Shown here piece after piece: positions 16,436-24,510 of a DNA stretch of 64,000 nt. Every line of letters begins with the position of its first letter. Position 1 is the stretch's first letter. A program made the translations under genes and the position numbers. Source of the DNA: Palsa-744 sp963734815 (GTDB taxonomy: Bacteria; Actinomycetota; Thermoleophilia; Solirubrobacterales; Solirubrobacteraceae); assembly GCA_963734815.1 (NCBI GenBank), contig CAVTIH010000002.1:558001-622000 (forward strand). Direction: 5' to 3'. The notes below the pieces were generated by a model. It was not told the origin of the DNA. It saw only the letters and a list, made by a program, of their open reading frames with translations, and ran no database searches.

Positions 16436-17329
16436 ATGGCAGAGCGGCTGTTCCTCTTCGTGCAGATGGAGTTCCCGTGGGAGCTGGGACCAGCCGACGG
16501 CCGCTACCTGCTGCGCACGGGGGCGGGCGAGGAGCCCGAGCGGGTGGTGATCCTGGAAACCGTCGGCGCCACCCCGCGCCGCGGGCGGTTGGGGGCACGG
16601 CGGCGTCCGCCGGTGGAGCCCGAGCCCGAGCCGACGACGGTGCCGAGCACGCGCGCGACGGTGATCGACCCGGTGTCGGTGTCGGCGGAGCGCCAGGCGC
16701 GTGCATGGCTGGCGCAGCTGGACGTCGAGCGCGAGTCGCATGCGACCGCCGCAACCCTCAATCGCCTGTTGTTTGCCCACCGCATCGCCACAGCGGACCC
16801 CCACGTCGGAGCGCTCTCCCCCACACAGGCGCTGGCGACCCGCGCTGGTTGGGGCGAAGGCGAGCAGGTGGCCTACGGACAGTGGCGACATGCACGCGAG
16901 CTGCGCTTCCACGAGCGCCGGACGCGGCGCTCGGCGGCGCTGCGCCCGCAAGAGCGTTTCGCCGCGCTGCTGGGCGCGCGCGAAGAGGCGCTGCTGTGCG
17001 AGGAGCTGACGTTGCGCGCCCGCCTCGATCTCGACCAGAGCCGCGTTGCCCACGCCGCGATCGAGCTCGACCAGGCTTACAGCGCAGCGCTGGTGGAGCT
17101 GCCGGCGGAGGACCGCCCCGACCTCGCGCCGCGGATCGCCGAGCTGGAACAACTGCGCCCCAGCGTGAGCGCCGCCGCCCGCACCGCCCTCGGCGAGAGC
17201 GATCCCAAGACCCCGTCCGAGTCGGAGTCGGACGAGCAGGCGCTCCGCCAGGCGCTCACTCGCCTGGAAGCAGCGTTGCGGGCGCGCACGGCGAGAGGGC
17301 TTGGCGGGCACACCGCGAGCTCCCTGTAG
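16436..17329 (+). CDS. Conserved hypothetical protein
   Basis: No named domain is recognised. The 297-residue protein starts MAERLFLFVQMEFPWELGPADGRYLLR and has a Pro/Glu linker around residues 60-70 (PVEPEPEP). A charged helical middle follows (LAQLDVERESHATAATLNRLLFAHRIATADPHV ... EEALLCEELTLRARLDLDQSRVAHAAIELDQAY), and the C-terminus is acidic then basic. There is no signal peptide or membrane segment, so it is probably cytoplasmic. It shares a 23-base divergent promoter region with the preceding helical protein, suggesting co-regulation. Confidence 0.65.
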   Translation: MAERLFLFVQMEFPWELGPADGRYLLRTGAGEEPERVVILETVGATPRRGRLGARRRPPVEPEPEPTTVPSTRATVIDPVSVSAERQARAWLAQLDVERESHATAATLNRLLFAHRIATADPHVGALSPTQALATRAGWGEGEQVAYGQWRHARELRFHERRTRRSAALRPQERFAALLGAREEALLCEELTLRARLDLDQSRVAHAAIELDQAYSAALVELPAEDRPDLAPRIAELEQLRPSVSAAARTALGESDPKTPSESESDEQALRQALTRLEAALRARTARGLGGHTASSL

Positions 17330-17352
17330 GGGTTGCGTAGAGTGAGTGCCCG

Positions 17353-18537
17353 ATGGACCCCACCACTACAGCCCTCGGCGCTTGGAGCGGCGGTCGCTTC
17401 ATGCACTTCGGCGAGCCGGTGGAGGATGGGCGGCTGAAGGCGCTGCTACGACCCGGCGGGGGTATCGACACCGTGATCACCGCGGACGTGTACGGGGAGG
17501 GCGCAGCCGACCGGCTCCTCGGCGAGGCGCTGCGAGGCGTCGATCGCGACAGCTACTGCCTGGTCGGAGCGATCGGGCATGACTTCTACACCGGCGAGCG
17601 CGAAGGCGCGAAAGGCTTCCCGCGCTTCACCGACCCGCGCCTGCGCGGCGAGGGCGACTACGCGGCGTACATCCGGATGGCGACCGAGCGCAGCCTGGAG
17701 CGCATCGGCGTGGAGCGCTTCGATTTGCTGCTGCTGCACAACCCCGACCGCACTGGGTACTCCAACCCCACGGTGTGGGAGGGCATGCGGGCAGTCCGCG
17801 ACGCCGGTCTCACACGACTGCTGGGCGTCGCGCCCGGCCCCGCCAACGGCTTCACGCTCGACCTGATCGACTGCGTGGAGCGCTTCGGCGAGACGATCGA
17901 CTGGGCGATGATCATCTTCGGCCCGCTGGAGCCGTGGCCGGGGAGACTCGTGCTGGATGCCGCCGCCGCGCACGAGGTGAGCCTGATTGCTCGCGTGGTG
18001 GACTACGGGGGGCTGTTCCACGACGACGTGCTGCCCGGCCACCGGTTTGCCGCCCACGACCATCGCAAGTTCCGTCCCGAGGGCTGGGTGGAGGAGGGCC
18101 GCGAGACGCTCGAATGGATGCGCCCCTACGCCGTGCGTCACAGCCTGACGATGCTGCAGCTGGCCTGCCAATGGAGCCTCGCGCACCCGCCCGTGCGCTG
18201 CGTGGCCCCCACGCTGATCCAAGAGGCCGCGGCTGCCGATGGGGGGGGAGGAGGAGGGCGGGGCTCGCAATGCACTCCCCGCCCAATCGAGGACAAGCGG
18301 GCAGAGCTGGCGGCGCTGGCAGCGCTGCGATCCACCCCTGAGGCGTACCTCAGCGACGACGAGGTGGCGGCGCTGCGCGCGAAGGGCGACAACACCGGCT
18401 GCATGGCGCTGAAGGGCGCCAACCCCGACTTCGAGGGCGAGCCGCAGCCCGACCGCTGGCCCCTCACGGGCGAACTGGCGGCGCTGGCCGAGCGCTGGCG
18501 GATCGAGCCCGCGCAGGATCTCAGCTACTTGTCGTAA
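17353..18537 (+). CDS. Aldo/keto reductase-like protein with altered active site
   Basis: The 394-residue protein has the AKR barrel layout: IDTVITADVYGEGAADRLLGEAL near residue 45 (Asp and Tyr of the catalytic tetrad in D-x-x-Y), then RSLERIGVERFDLLLLHNPDRTGYS carrying the catalytic His, and VWEGMRAVRDAGLTRLLGVAPG. Where AKRs normally have the catalytic Lys (usually V-T-K), this protein reads SYCLVGAIGHDFY with no Lys, so classic reductase chemistry is doubtful. A run of Gly codons at 18241-18261 makes a flexible loop. It follows the hypothetical gene after 23 bases and may be cotranscribed. Confidence 0.75.
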   Translation: MDPTTTALGAWSGGRFMHFGEPVEDGRLKALLRPGGGIDTVITADVYGEGAADRLLGEALRGVDRDSYCLVGAIGHDFYTGEREGAKGFPRFTDPRLRGEGDYAAYIRMATERSLERIGVERFDLLLLHNPDRTGYSNPTVWEGMRAVRDAGLTRLLGVAPGPANGFTLDLIDCVERFGETIDWAMIIFGPLEPWPGRLVLDAAAAHEVSLIARVVDYGGLFHDDVLPGHRFAAHDHRKFRPEGWVEEGRETLEWMRPYAVRHSLTMLQLACQWSLAHPPVRCVAPTLIQEAAAADGGGGGGRGSQCTPRPIEDKRAELAALAALRSTPEAYLSDDEVAALRAKGDNTGCMALKGANPDFEGEPQPDRWPLTGELAALAERWRIEPAQDLSYLS

Positions 18538-18625
18538 ACCTCGATCCGTCGGGCATTTGAGCGGTCAGGTTGCGACAGACCAACGTCTGCGTCGAGTCGT
18601 CCGCCGCGGTGACTAAAAGTGTTCT

Positions 18626-19120
18626 GTGTCCAAGGATTCCGAGACACCACCAGCAGAAGAGCAGAAAACCCCGGCCTGGCAGACCGCCATCGGGGTAGTG
18701 GTGCTGACTGCCCTTGTCGTGGCGGCTGTGCTGGCGGTCATCCAGATCTATCCGCACAAGCTGCCGACCAGCGCAAATCCGAGCTTTGTAGACAACATCT
18801 TCGACAGTCGGGTCGTCATTTTGGGCGTGCGTGTGGCCCTCATTTTTGCGGCGGGCTACATCGTGATCTCCGTCGTGGGACTGATCGTTGCGCGCCGATG
18901 GCTCTCGCAACTTGGACCATTCAGGGCCTCAGATCCAATCTCTCGACTCGACAACAACGCCCAGTTATTGGATAGCGACCTTCAGGACGCTATCGATACG
19001 ATCCAAGATCTCGAACAGCGCCTTGCCGAGAGCGACGAGAGTCTCACCAAGGCGCAAACAGATATTGATGTTCTGGTTGCGCTTATCGATACGATAGAAG
19101 CCAAGATGGAGGGGCACTGA
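18626..19120 (+). CDS. Small membrane protein with C-terminal coiled coil
   Basis: The 164-residue product has two clear transmembrane helices (about residues 20-40, TAIGVVVLTALVVAAVLAVI, and 64-87, VVILGVRVALIFAAGYIVISVVGLIV). A cytoplasm-facing helix with heptads follows (DLQDAIDTIQDLEQRLAESDESLTKAQTDIDVLVALIDTI). The family is not recognised. The start is a GTG. The stop overlaps the next ATG by one base, so the two form a pair. Both genes are visibly less GC-rich than their neighbours, which suggests horizontal acquisition. Confidence 0.65.
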   Translation: MSKDSETPPAEEQKTPAWQTAIGVVVLTALVVAAVLAVIQIYPHKLPTSANPSFVDNIFDSRVVILGVRVALIFAAGYIVISVVGLIVARRWLSQLGPFRASDPISRLDNNAQLLDSDLQDAIDTIQDLEQRLAESDESLTKAQTDIDVLVALIDTIEAKMEGH

Positions 19121-19308
19121 TGCCACCAAAGGACAGAGCGAGAATCCAAAGCGACCGGCAGAAAATCGAGCGGACGCTTGAGCGTAACCAGGCTGCTCTG
19201 CAGACCTCGCGGCAGAAGGTAGGCAAATACGCCCGCACTCTGACGAGTTCGGGCGCAGAAATCCGAAGCGCGCGAAGCGACCTCCGCAAAGCGGGCTACC
19301 TCAAATAG
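19120..19308 (+). CDS. Small basic helical protein
   Basis: The 62-residue protein (MPPKDRARIQSDRQKIERTL ... LRKAGYLK) is highly charged and predicted helical, with no membrane segment. Its ATG overlaps the preceding stop (TGATG), implying translational coupling to the coiled-coil membrane protein. The two may interact through their helices. No family is recognised. Confidence 0.55.
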   Translation: MPPKDRARIQSDRQKIERTLERNQAALQTSRQKVGKYARTLTSSGAEIRSARSDLRKAGYLK

Positions 19309-19391
19309 CAGCTTCTTTCAGGCCGCCAGGCGTCTGGCCGATCACCCACGCTCACAACCTCTCCGGGCAGGACATCTAGCCGGACAAATCG

Positions 19392-21449
19392 CTACTTCCC
19401 CTCGAACCGAGGAGCCCGTTTGCCCAAGAACGCGGCAATCCCCTCGCGCGCGTCGTCGGAGGCAAAGACCGTCGCAAAGCCGGCCTTCTCCGCGGCGATC
19501 CCCTCGTCGAGGTCGCCGGCGGCGGAGACACGCTTGATCTGCTCCAGCGCCAGCGGCGCCTGACCGGCGAGCCGGCGCGCCCAGGCGAGCGCGGTGTCGA
19601 GCAGTTCGTGGTCGTCCACCACGGCGCTGGCGAGGCCGTACTCGTAGGCCTCCTCGGCGAGCAGCGGGTCGCCGATCAGGTTCATCTCCAGCGCCTTGCT
19701 CTGACCGACCAGCCGCGGCAGGCGCTGGGTGCCGCCGAAGCCGGGGATGATCCCGAGCTTGATCTCGGGCTGGCCGAAGACCGCCGAGCGCGCGACAATC
19801 CGCAGGTCGCAGGACATCGCCAGCTCGCAGCCGCCGCCGAAGGCGAGGCCGTTGACCGCGGCGATCGTGGCGATCCCCTCGCTGCCGAGCTCGCGGAACA
19901 GCGCATGCGCGTCGTCGACCAGCTGGCGCCCGCCCGCCTCGTCCAGCTGCGTAAACGCCTTGATGTCGGCGCCGGCGCTGTAGAGGAAGGGGTTGGAGGA
20001 GGCGATCACGAGCGCGCGGATCGGCGGGTCGGCGGCCTTCACGTGCGCCCACACCTTGCCCAGGTCTTCGATCACTGCCGGGGCGATGGCGTTCATCTGG
20101 CCGTTGGCCAGCCATGCGATCGCGACTCCGCCGCCGCCATCCGCGCCGGCTCCGTCCCCGCCGGGAACCGGCAACGTCTGCAGCTTGACGACCTGGGTGG
20201 GTGGGGCCGAGTCGTCGGCGTCGGGCTGCGGGTAGGCATAGAAGCCCTGACCACTCTTCTTGCCGAGCCGGCCCTGCGCGACAAAGCGGCGCAGGATCGT
20301 CGGCGGCGCGAAGCGCTCGCCGTGGTGCTCGACCGCGTTCTCCAAGCGCTCGAGCACCGTGTCGAGGCCATCGACGTCGGCGCGCATGAACGGCGGCATC
20401 AACCCCCTTTGCGGGTCGAGCCCGGCGCCCGCCATCAGGCCGAAGTCGATGTCGCGGTGGCCCGCCACCCCCTCCTCCAGCACCAGGCAGGCCTCCACGA
20501 ACGTCTTCAGCGTCAGCAGCTCCACGAGCTCCGCCACGTCGGGCTCGGCCTCGCCCTCCAAGTTGGATTCGCCCGCCGGGTTGTAGAAGCCGTCGCCACC
20601 GGTCTTGGCGCCGAGCTTGCCCTGCGAGACGAGCTTCTGCATCCCCTTCGGCACGTAGAAGCGCTCCGGGCCGTAGGACTCGGCGAGGTGTTCGGCGACG
20701 TGCAGCACCGTGTCGAGGCCAAGCAGGTTGAAGAGGAAGTAGGGGCCCATCGGCAACACGTTGGCCGCACCCAAGCCCTCGTCGATCAGCTTGATCGAGA
20801 GGCTTTTCTCCTCCTGCGCGCGCCAGATCTCCGAGCTGCCGGCGTTGAGGATGCGGTTGACCACGAAGCCCGGCACCTCCGCGCAGGTGATCGGCTGCTT
20901 GCGGATCGCCTGCGCGAACGTCACCGCCGCGGTGACCGTCTCCTGGGAGGTGTCCTCACCTTCGATGATCTCGATCAACGGCAGCAGCGAAGCGGGGTAG
21001 AAGTAATGGAAGCCGACCACCTTGTCGGGGCGCAGCGTCGCTTCGCCGATCTCGGTGATCGACAGCGAGGAGGTGTTGGAGGCGAGGATCGCGTGGCCGG
21101 GGGTGGAGGCGTCGAGCTCGGCGAAGACGGCGTGCTTGATCTCCATCCGCTCCGGGACGGCCTCGATCACGAAGTCCACGTCGCCGAAGCTCCCATAAGA
21201 GGTGGTGCCCTCGATGCGGCCCACGATCTCGGCGATCTGCGCCTGCGCCTGCTCATCGGTGAGCTTGCCGCGCTTGACCAGTTTGCCGACCTGCCCCGCG
21301 GTCACGTTGCGGGCCTCGTCGAGGCCGGCCTGCACGAGCTCCTCGCTGATGTCCTTGAGCACGACCGGGAACCCGGCGGCGGCGATCGTCTGTGCGATCT
21401 GCCCCCCCATCGTTCCCGCGCCTACAACCGCTGCCTTGAACACAAACAT
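19392..21449 (-). CDS. Bifunctional 3-hydroxyacyl-CoA dehydrogenase / enoyl-CoA hydratase
   Basis: The 685-residue enzyme covers two beta-oxidation steps. The N-terminal Rossmann domain shows AAVVGAGTMGGQIAQTIAAAG, then NTSSLSITEIGEA, GFHYFYPASLLPLIEIIEG and PGFVVNRIL; a second copy of the C-terminal dehydrogenase domain ends with KSGQGFYAYP. From about residue 430 comes a crotonase domain (AWLANGQMNAIAPAVI, NPFLYSAGADIKAF, VNGLAFGGGCELAMSCDLRI, LGIIPGFGGTQRLPRL). The order is the reverse of FadB/FadJ, where the hydratase is N-terminal. The gene is isolated on the minus strand with no thiolase beside it. Confidence 0.93.
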   Translation of the reverse strand: MFVFKAAVVGAGTMGGQIAQTIAAAGFPVVLKDISEELVQAGLDEARNVTAGQVGKLVKRGKLTDEQAQAQIAEIVGRIEGTTSYGSFGDVDFVIEAVPERMEIKHAVFAELDASTPGHAILASNTSSLSITEIGEATLRPDKVVGFHYFYPASLLPLIEIIEGEDTSQETVTAAVTFAQAIRKQPITCAEVPGFVVNRILNAGSSEIWRAQEEKSLSIKLIDEGLGAANVLPMGPYFLFNLLGLDTVLHVAEHLAESYGPERFYVPKGMQKLVSQGKLGAKTGGDGFYNPAGESNLEGEAEPDVAELVELLTLKTFVEACLVLEEGVAGHRDIDFGLMAGAGLDPQRGLMPPFMRADVDGLDTVLERLENAVEHHGERFAPPTILRRFVAQGRLGKKSGQGFYAYPQPDADDSAPPTQVVKLQTLPVPGGDGAGADGGGGVAIAWLANGQMNAIAPAVIEDLGKVWAHVKAADPPIRALVIASSNPFLYSAGADIKAFTQLDEAGGRQLVDDAHALFRELGSEGIATIAAVNGLAFGGGCELAMSCDLRIVARSAVFGQPEIKLGIIPGFGGTQRLPRLVGQSKALEMNLIGDPLLAEEAYEYGLASAVVDDHELLDTALAWARRLAGQAPLALEQIKRVSAAGDLDEGIAAEKAGFATVFASDDAREGIAAFLGKRAPRFEGK

Positions 21450-21597
21450 GCCGGCCTCCTGATCTCCCGCTCGGGATCATCGCTTGCTCATCTATTTTCC
21501 GACGCGGGAGCCTAGCGGGGCGAATGCCACAGCGCATCGATCGGGCGGCTCCGGGTATCCACAGCGCATCGACTGGAGGGCCCGCGGGTTTCGCATG

Positions 21598-21666
21598 GTT
21601 GGGGGACGGGCAGATACGGGGCGGACCTCATGTTTGGGGGCCGGGCAGATACGGGGTGGACCTATA
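21598..21666 (+). repeat. Two ~35-base tandem repeats upstream of a secreted-protein gene
   Basis: The segment GGGGGACGGGCAGATACGGG with its flanks is repeated once with few changes (second copy near 21636-21660), immediately before the ribosome-binding site of the gene at 21684. A second pair of direct repeats (TCCACAGCGCATCGA) lies just upstream at 21527-21573, in the 234-base gap after the bifunctional beta-oxidation gene. Confidence 0.75.
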
Positions 21667-21683
21667 CGAAAGGTGTGTGCAAG

Positions 21684-22640
21684 ATGAGCAAAGACAGAAC
21701 GCGCTCAGCGCTTGGGGCGATCGTTGCGGGGTTGGCGCTGCTGGCGTTGGCGCCAGTCGCCTCGGCTTTTGCTCTACCCAGTGTCTACACCGGCGCCGCG
21801 ACCGGCGTGAGCTACGGCTCGGCAACGCTCATGGGGTCGGTCAACCCGCACAAGAGCAACACCTCCTACTACTTCCAGTACGGACCCACCAGGGCGTACG
21901 GCGCGCAGACGGCGCTGGCCGACGCCGGCGCGGGCACCGCCATCGTGAAAGTCGCCGTGCCGGTGAGCGGGCTGCAACCGATCACCACCTACTACTACCG
22001 CCTGATCGCGGTCAACTCCGGCGGCGCGGCGACGGGCCGCGGCGCAGCCTTCAAAACCGCGAAGGTGCCGCTCTCGCTGGCAATCACGGCCGGCCCCAAC
22101 CCGACGATCTTTGAGGGCACACTGGTGATCCAGGGCACCCTCTCGGGTACGGGCAACGGGAACGTTCCCGTGGTGTTGCAGGCCAACCCCTTTCCGTACA
22201 CACAGGGATTCCTGGACACCGGCAACCCCGAGCTGACGAGCGCCACCGGCGGCTTCTCGTTCCCGTTCGTGGGGCTCACCACAGCGACGCAGTTCCGCGT
22301 GATCACGACCACCACCAAGCCGGTCGTCGTCAGCACGGTCGCTCCCGAGAACGTCGCAGTCAAGATCGAAGCCCACGTGGGCCGCACTCGCCGGCGCCAC
22401 CACGCGCGCATCTACGGCACCGTGAGCCCCGCGATCGATGGCATGGAAGTCGGCATCATGCACGTTGTCGGCGGACACGAAGTGCTGGTGGCGGGCACCG
22501 TGCTGCACCACGACAACACCACCAGCTCGCGCTTCAGCCACGTGATCCGCGTCAAGCGGCACGGGCTGTACAGGGTGTTTGTGAAGGTCACCAACGGCGC
22601 GCAGGTCTCCAACTACAGCCAGCCGCTGTTCATCCGCTAA
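21684..22640 (+). CDS. Secreted protein with fibronectin-III-like domain
   Basis: The 318-residue protein begins with a Sec signal peptide (basic MSKDRTR, hydrophobic GAIVAGLALLALAPVA, cleavage near ASA-FA). It continues with a beta-sandwich of the kind TGVSYGSATLMGSVNPHKSNTSYYFQYG ... LQPITTYYYRLIAVNSGG, a common extracellular Fn3-like repeat in this lineage. The second half has further beta-rich segments with no catalytic motif. It is probably a cell-surface or secreted structural protein. An upstream in-frame ATG exists in the tandem repeat, but the start at 21684 follows an AAAGGTG site at good distance and gives a proper signal peptide. The stop overlaps the convergent acyl-CoA dehydrogenase by 4 bases. 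Confidence 0.8.
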   Translation: MSKDRTRSALGAIVAGLALLALAPVASAFALPSVYTGAATGVSYGSATLMGSVNPHKSNTSYYFQYGPTRAYGAQTALADAGAGTAIVKVAVPVSGLQPITTYYYRLIAVNSGGAATGRGAAFKTAKVPLSLAITAGPNPTIFEGTLVIQGTLSGTGNGNVPVVLQANPFPYTQGFLDTGNPELTSATGGFSFPFVGLTTATQFRVITTTTKPVVVSTVAPENVAVKIEAHVGRTRRRHHARIYGTVSPAIDGMEVGIMHVVGGHEVLVAGTVLHHDNTTSSRFSHVIRVKRHGLYRVFVKVTNGAQVSNYSQPLFIR

Positions 22641-23809
22641 GCCGCGACCGTCTCCGCCGCCTCGACCCGCCGCGGCAGCAGCGTTTCGCGGGCGATCACC
22701 AGGCGCTGGATCTGGGAGGTGCCCTCGTACAGCTGCATGATCTTCGCGTCGCGGAACAACTTCTCGACGGGGTAGTCCTTGATGAAGCCGTACCCGCCGT
22801 AGATCTGAACGGCGTCGGTGGCCACCTTCATCGCGGCGTCCGCGGCGAAGCGCTTGGCGTGTGAGGAGACCAGCGTGTTGCGTTCGCCGTTGTCGAGCAT
22901 CGCCGCCGACTTCCAGGTCAAGAGGCGCGCCGCTTCGACGTCGGTGGCCATGTCGGCGATCAGGAACTGCACCCCCTGGTGCATCGCGATCGGCACGCCA
23001 AACTGGATGCGTTCCTTGGAGTAGTCGGTGGCAAACTCGAACGCCGCGCGCGCGATCCCGGTCGCCATCGCCGCCACGCCGGGGCGTGTGCGGTCGAGCG
23101 TCATCATCGCGAGCTTGAAGCCCTTGTTTTCCTCTCCGAGCAGGTTCTCGGCGGGCACCTCGACGTCGTTGAAGCTGATCGTCGCGGTGTTGGAGGCGCG
23201 CTGACCTAGCTTGTCCTCCTTCTTGTCCACCACCACGCCCCAATCGCGCTCGACCACGAACGCCGAGATGCCGCGGTGGCCGGCCTCCTTGTCGGTCTTA
23301 GCGTACACCGTGAAGTAATCCGCGTAGCCGCCGTTGGTGATGAAGCACTTGGAGCCGTTCAGCACGTACTTGTCGCCCTGCTTCACAGCGCTCGTGCGCA
23401 TCCCCGAGACGTCGCTGCCGGCGTCGGGCTCGGTCAGGCAGAACGACACCAGCTTGAGCTCCTCGGTGACGGCGCCCAGGTACTTTTTCTTGATCTCCTC
23501 CGAGCCGCCCAGCACGATCGGGGCGGTCGCCAGGCCGTTGCAGCCGAGCGTGGTTTGGATGCCCGAGCAGCCCCACGACAGCTCCTCCTCGATCAGACAG
23601 CCGTCGAGGTAGCCGAGGCCGGGGCCGCCGTACTCCTCGGGGATGTGGGTGTTCATCAGCCCCACCTCCCACGCCTTCTGCAGAATCTCCTGCGGCCACG
23701 TGCCCTCCTTGTCGTACTCCCAGGCGACGGGGCGAATCTCCTTCTCGGCGAAGTTGTGCGCCAGCTCGCGCAGGTTCTTCTGCTCGTCGGTGAGCGTGAA
23801 ATCAACCAT
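22637..23809 (-). CDS. Acyl-CoA dehydrogenase
   Basis: The 390-residue FAD enzyme introduces the alpha-beta double bond in acyl-CoAs. It has the classic signatures CLTEPDAGSDVSGMRTSAV (FAD/substrate motif 1), YVLNGSKCFITNGGYADYFTVYAKT, RIQFGVPIAMHQGVQF, and near the C-terminus QIYGGYGFIKDYPVEKLFRDAKIMQLYEGTSQIQRLVIAR, where the Glu of YEGTS is the catalytic base. The ATG at 23809 fits family length. A TetR-type operator lies 75-90 bases upstream, so it is probably derepressed by an acyl-CoA ligand. Confidence 0.95.
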   Translation of the reverse strand: MVDFTLTDEQKNLRELAHNFAEKEIRPVAWEYDKEGTWPQEILQKAWEVGLMNTHIPEEYGGPGLGYLDGCLIEEELSWGCSGIQTTLGCNGLATAPIVLGGSEEIKKKYLGAVTEELKLVSFCLTEPDAGSDVSGMRTSAVKQGDKYVLNGSKCFITNGGYADYFTVYAKTDKEAGHRGISAFVVERDWGVVVDKKEDKLGQRASNTATISFNDVEVPAENLLGEENKGFKLAMMTLDRTRPGVAAMATGIARAAFEFATDYSKERIQFGVPIAMHQGVQFLIADMATDVEAARLLTWKSAAMLDNGERNTLVSSHAKRFAADAAMKVATDAVQIYGGYGFIKDYPVEKLFRDAKIMQLYEGTSQIQRLVIARETLLPRRVEAAETVAA

Positions 23810-23883
23810 GTTCTGTTCGTGGCTCCTCGGGCTGGCGCGGGGCGGGCCTCCCGGTGGACGATCCGTTCGCCGCGCGAAGTAGA

Positions 23884-23899
23884 TTGACTGGTCAGTCAA
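23884..23899. promoter_or_regulatory. TetR-family type operator upstream of acyl-CoA dehydrogenase
   Basis: TTGACTGGTCAGTCAA is an inverted repeat with 6-base arms (TTGACT/AGTCAA) around a 4-base centre. On the minus strand its left arm could double as a -35 element. Short palindromes of this kind are typical of TetR regulators of fatty-acid genes. No tetR gene is adjacent. Confidence 0.7.
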
Positions 23900-24009
23900 C
23901 GCTGACTCCGAGAGGGTAGCGAAGCCGGCCGCCGAGCGGGCGGCGAGCTGGGCCCCTCGTTTTTCAGATCGTGGTAGCGGAGCGCGCCCCGTTGCGCCAC
24001 AATTCGTCG

Positions 24010-24474
24010 ATGCAGGCGCTCTTCCCCGACGTGCTGTTCGGTGCAATCGTCCTGTTCGTGCTGGTCGGCCTGCTGTCGATGCTCACCCGTCGCAGCCTCC
24101 ACGATCAGATCGGCCAGGATGGCGCGTTCACCAGCGAGAGCCGCTCCCGCCTGCCGTCGTCGTCGTCGTTGCGGGCGCCCGACACGGTGCGCCCGTTCGA
24201 CAACATCGAGCGCGAGGCCGAAATCCGCCAGCTGCTCACCGCCCGCAGCGAACGGCTGGTGCGCCGTGGCGAGGCGCCGCTCGACATCGACGCGGAGCTG
24301 GCCCGCATCGACGGCGGCGGACGGGATCCGAGCGTGGGCTCGCACGACCCAGCGCTCGCCGAGGAGGTGCGCCAGCTGGTGCGCGCCCGCAACGAGCGCC
24401 GCGCGCGCCAGGGCCTCGACACGCTCGACGTCGAGGCCGAGGTGCAGCGCACGCTGGCCGAGCTGAGTCCCTGA
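24010..24474 (+). CDS. Small single-pass membrane hypothetical protein
   Basis: The 154-residue product has one N-terminal transmembrane helix (VLFGAIVLFVLVGLLSML) and a cytoplasmic charged helical tail. The tail contains two similar segments, REAEIRQLLTARSERLVRRGEAPLDIDAELARI and LAEEVRQLVRARNERRARQGLDTLDVEAEVQRTLAEL, which look like an internal duplication of a ~35-residue unit. The function is unknown. The ATG at 24010 is preferred over an upstream in-frame GTG because it places the membrane helix near the N-terminus. It is divergent from the acyl-CoA dehydrogenase and may share its operator region. Confidence 0.65.
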   Translation: MQALFPDVLFGAIVLFVLVGLLSMLTRRSLHDQIGQDGAFTSESRSRLPSSSSLRAPDTVRPFDNIEREAEIRQLLTARSERLVRRGEAPLDIDAELARIDGGGRDPSVGSHDPALAEEVRQLVRARNERRARQGLDTLDVEAEVQRTLAELSP

Positions 24475-24510
24475 GGGTCTGCAACACAAGCTGCGCGTCC
24501 GGCGCGGCCT

